DNA of 16,663 bases from Clostridia bacterium. GTDB taxonomy: Bacteria > Bacillota > Clostridia > Christensenellales > Borkfalkiaceae. Under the pieces are notes generated by a model. The model worked only from the letters and a program-made list of their open reading frames with translations. It did no database searches and was not told the origin of the DNA. Position 1 is the stretch's first letter; each line of letters begins with the position of its first letter. Location: NCBI GenBank assembly GCA_900767495.1, contig CAAFZH010000043.1, forward strand, positions 1 through 16,663, in the 5' to 3' direction. This document shows positions 14,718-16,663 of the stretch, one piece after another. The translations under genes were made by a program, and so were the position numbers.

Positions 14718-14823
14718 TGTCATTGCGAGGCACGAAGTGCCGCGGCAATCCCTCGGAATAAAGTACGGAATATATACCGCATACTTTTTCAGGGGGATCG
14801 CCACGCTTGCGCTCGCGATGACA
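14718..14823. repeat. Imperfect palindromic MITE/REP-like element
   Basis: The 106-bp segment begins TGTCATTGCGAGGCACGAAG, and its other end, read on the opposite strand, begins TGTCATCGCGAGCGCAAGCG. The centre is also palindromic (AAAGTACGG...CCGCATACTTT around 14760-14787), so the whole element can fold into one long hairpin. It belongs to the widespread TGTCATTGCGAG class of dispersed bacterial repeats, and its ends resemble the element at 93-192. It lies between convergent genes and has no coding potential. Confidence 0.7.
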
Positions 14824-14831
14824 GGAAATTC

Positions 14832-14851
14832 AACCGTGCTACGGTTTTTAT
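14832..14851 (+). terminator. Small rho-independent terminator candidate for the plus-strand run
   Basis: AACCGT (14832-14837) and ACGGTT (14841-14846) form a 6-bp stem with a 3-nt loop, followed on the plus strand by TTT and AT (five T at 14845-14849 counting the stem end). The minus strand has no T-run after the stem. It would end transcripts coming from the DUF6062 gene after they cross the repeat. The stem is short, so strength is uncertain. Confidence 0.45.
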
Positions 14852-14869
14852 AAGGTTTTGACACTCGAC

Positions 14870-16171
14870 TTATTCTATAACTTTTAATATAAGTTTACCT
14901 TTCGGCAGGCGTTCGTCGGAAATTATCGTAGCACGCGATAATCGTTCTGTAGCCTCTGATAAACTATTTTCGTTATTAGTGTAAAGCGTAGCGATTACCT
15001 CGCCTTTTTCAATTTTATCACCCGTTTTTTTATTAAGAATTATACCCGCGGCGTAATCGATTTCGTCGTCTATTTTATTTCTGCCCGCGCCGAGTAAAAG
15101 CGCGCTTTCGCCGTAACCTTCGCAGTCGACGCGGCTTATATAACCGCTTTTTTCGGCAAACACGGGTTTTGAATATTTTGCCTTTTCAAACAAATCCGTG
15201 TTATCGAGCAAGTCTACTCTGCCGCCTTGCGCCGCAACCGAGTTTTTAAACGTTTCGTATGCTTTACCGCTCGAAACGGCGTTTTTTGCAAGTTGTCTGC
15301 ACTTTTGGTATTCGCCCTTGCCCGCAAGTTGCAGTATTTTAGCCGAAAGTTCTATACAAAGATCGGTTAAATCTTCGCTCCCCACGCCTTTAAGCGTTTT
15401 TACCGCCTCGATTACTTCGAGCGAATTGCCTATCGCGTTGCCTAGCGGTTTATCCATATCCGTTACGAGCGCGGCTATCTTCTTGCCCGCGCGCTTGCCT
15501 ATATCGACCATCGCCTCGGCAAGTTCCACGCTCTTTTCAAGGCTTTTCATAAACGCGCCGCTGCCCGTTTTTACGTCGAGTACGATAATATCGTCGTCTG
15601 CGGCGAGTTTTTTGCCCATTATGCTCGACGCGATAAGCGGAATGCTGTCCACCGTGGCGGTTACGTCGCGCAAAGCGTAGAATTTTTTATCCGCAGGCGC
15701 AAATACCGCCGTTTGCCCTATTATCGACATGCCCGTCCGATTGACTATTTTTATAAATTCGTCTTTTTCAAGCGAAGTTTTATATCCGGGAATTGACTGC
15801 AACTTATCGACCGTTCCGCCCGTATGTCCTAAACCGCGACCGCTCATTTTTGCGACTTTAAGTCCGAGCGACGCAACTATCGGCGCAACGATAAGCGAGG
15901 TTTTATCGCCCACGCCGCCCGTGGAGTGTTTATCCGCGCGCAGACCTTTTATCTCGGAAAAATCCGCACGCAAACCCGAATCCCTGAACGCGAAAGTAAG
16001 CGAAGAAGTCTCTTCGCCGTCCATTCCGCGAAAATAAATCGCCATACAAAACGCCGCAGCCTGATAATCGGCTATTTCACCGCTTGTATAACCGTTTACA
16101 AAGAAACGAATTTCTTCGTCGGTGAGTTTGCCGCCGTCGCGTTTCTTTTTTATAACATCGTAGGCGCGCAT
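14870..16171 (-). CDS. pdp: Pyrimidine-nucleoside phosphorylase
   Basis: The 433-aa protein cleaves uridine, thymidine or deoxyuridine with phosphate to the base and (deoxy)ribose-1-phosphate. Motifs in order are: an N-terminal helical domain with YDVIKKKRDGGKLTDEEI, the phosphate-binding KHSTGGVGDKTSL, the family signature SGRGLGHTGGTVDKLQSIPG, ALRDVTATVDSIPLIASSIMGKKLA, and LDVKTGSGAFMK. The length equals typical bacterial PyNP and the substrate loop fits PyNP; thymidine phosphorylase DeoA is a close alternative. The ATG overlaps the deoD stop by one base (TAATG), and AAGGG upstream lies inside deoD, so the two form a nucleoside-salvage operon. It converges on the DUF6062 gene. Confidence 0.94.
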   Translation of the reverse strand: MRAYDVIKKKRDGGKLTDEEIRFFVNGYTSGEIADYQAAAFCMAIYFRGMDGEETSSLTFAFRDSGLRADFSEIKGLRADKHSTGGVGDKTSLIVAPIVASLGLKVAKMSGRGLGHTGGTVDKLQSIPGYKTSLEKDEFIKIVNRTGMSIIGQTAVFAPADKKFYALRDVTATVDSIPLIASSIMGKKLAADDDIIVLDVKTGSGAFMKSLEKSVELAEAMVDIGKRAGKKIAALVTDMDKPLGNAIGNSLEVIEAVKTLKGVGSEDLTDLCIELSAKILQLAGKGEYQKCRQLAKNAVSSGKAYETFKNSVAAQGGRVDLLDNTDLFEKAKYSKPVFAEKSGYISRVDCEGYGESALLLGAGRNKIDDEIDYAAGIILNKKTGDKIEKGEVIATLYTNNENSLSEATERLSRATIISDERLPKGKLILKVIE

Positions 16172-16663
16172 TATTCTGCCCTTATCGCCGTTTCGAGTGC
16201 GATTTCAATCATTTTAGTAAACGAAGTTTGGCGTTCCTCTGCCGAAGTATTCTCTTCGGGATAAATAAACGAGTCGCTTACGGTACATATACATAGCGCG
16301 TTTTTACCCGCTCGCGCGGCGTTCATATATAGCGCAGCCGATTCCATTTCTACGCCGAGTACGCCCATTTTCGCCCATTTTAAGCCGTCGGAAGAATCGT
16401 CGTAAAAGGTGTCGGACGACAAAATATTGCCGACCTTGAATTTTACGCCCGATTTTTCACATTCCTCCACGGCAAGTTTCGTAAGCGCAAAATCCGCTAT
16501 CGGGCAAAAAGTTCCGCTTAAATTATACTGCGCGGCGTAATTGCCGTTGGTGCATGCGCCGAGGGCGATTATTACGTCGCGAACGTGCAGATCTTTATCG
16601 AAACTGCCGCACGACCCAACTCTTATTACGTTCTCCACGCCGTAAAAATTATACAGTTCGTAA
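16171..16663 (-). CDS. deoD: Purine-nucleoside phosphorylase DeoD-type, 5' end outside the window
   Basis: The frame stays open to the right window edge, so this is the C-terminal about 163 residues of a protein normally near 235 aa. An internal GTG at 16638 is not the true start, because the codons before it read YELYNFYG, matching the family sequence just before VIRVGSCG. Visible motifs are RVGSCGSFDKDLHVRDVIIALGAC (phosphate and ribose site), ADFALTKLAV, VGNILSSDTFY, GVEMESAALY (purine and ribose site), CTVSDSF with the Asp that protonates the base, and AEERQTSFTKMIEIALE. It phosphorolyses inosine, guanosine, adenosine and their deoxy forms. It is coupled to the pyrimidine enzyme downstream by a one-base overlap. 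Confidence 0.93.
   Translation of the reverse strand, partial: YELYNFYGVENVIRVGSCGSFDKDLHVRDVIIALGACTNGNYAAQYNLSGTFCPIADFALTKLAVEECEKSGVKFKVGNILSSDTFYDDSSDGLKWAKMGVLGVEMESAALYMNAARAGKNALCICTVSDSFIYPEENTSAEERQTSFTKMIEIALETAIRAE

Noticed and set aside
14467..14853. Open plus-strand frame running from the DUF6062 gene through the palindromic repeat
   Set aside because: It is out of frame with DUF6062, and its second half is the repeat itself; no independent coding signal.
16171..16638. Complete short deoD starting at GTG 16638
   Set aside because: The frame continues without a stop to the window edge, and the upstream residues match DeoD, so the gene is cut by the window, not truncated in the genome.

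Overview
The window looks like chromosome of an anaerobic, spore-forming-lineage Firmicute (class Clostridia, probably a gut-associated Christensenellales-type organism). This rests on spoVT next to a SpoVB-like flippase and a YabN-type MazG fusion (the B. subtilis spoVT-yabM-yabN order), a DUF6062 protein, a GH112/GH95 host-glycan pair, and short palindromic intergenic repeats of the kind scattered through gut Firmicute genomes. The lineage is inferred from gene content only. Apart from the repeats, coding density is high. No tRNA, rRNA, CRISPR array, transposase or phage gene was seen.

Minus strand, left part. Positions 216-4462 carry two overlapping genes: a GH112 Gal-beta-1,3-HexNAc phosphorylase-type enzyme followed by a GH95-like glycosidase. 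Neither has a signal peptide, so together they look like a cytoplasmic module that trims imported fucosylated (or similar) host glycans and then phosphorolyses the galactosyl-hexosamine core to Gal-1-phosphate and a free sugar. Just upstream (4500-4545) is an AT-rich palindrome that contains a perfect -10 box and also reads as a minus-strand rho-independent terminator. Upstream of that is a tight operon (8358 to 4610) for amino-sugar nucleotide synthesis: an acetyltransferase-only GlmU, then GlmM, then GlmS, driven by a strong sigma-A-type promoter at 8417-8445.

Plus strand, middle. After a divergent intergenic region (8359-8626) comes a run of seven co-directional genes: spoVT, a SpoVB-like MATE/MOP flippase, mazG (YabN type, with a degenerate methylase domain), a tRNA-dihydrouridine synthase, a nitrilase-fold protein that appears to have lost its catalytic residues, trmL, and a DUF6062 protein with two CxxC...CxxH modules. 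Spacings of -53 to +45 nt suggest one transcriptional unit mixing sporulation control, envelope transport, nucleotide house-cleaning and tRNA modification.

Right end. A palindromic repeat and a small terminator (14718-14849) separate this run from a convergent minus-strand nucleoside-salvage pair: deoD (cut by the window edge) and a pyrimidine-nucleoside phosphorylase overlapping it by one base.

The items most worth a second look are the altered active site of the GH95-like enzyme, the GlmU lacking its uridyltransferase half, the nitrilase pseudoenzyme, the two-module DUF6062 protein coupled to trmL, and the promoter/terminator palindrome before the glycan genes. I did not find a clear-cut new defence or mobile system.
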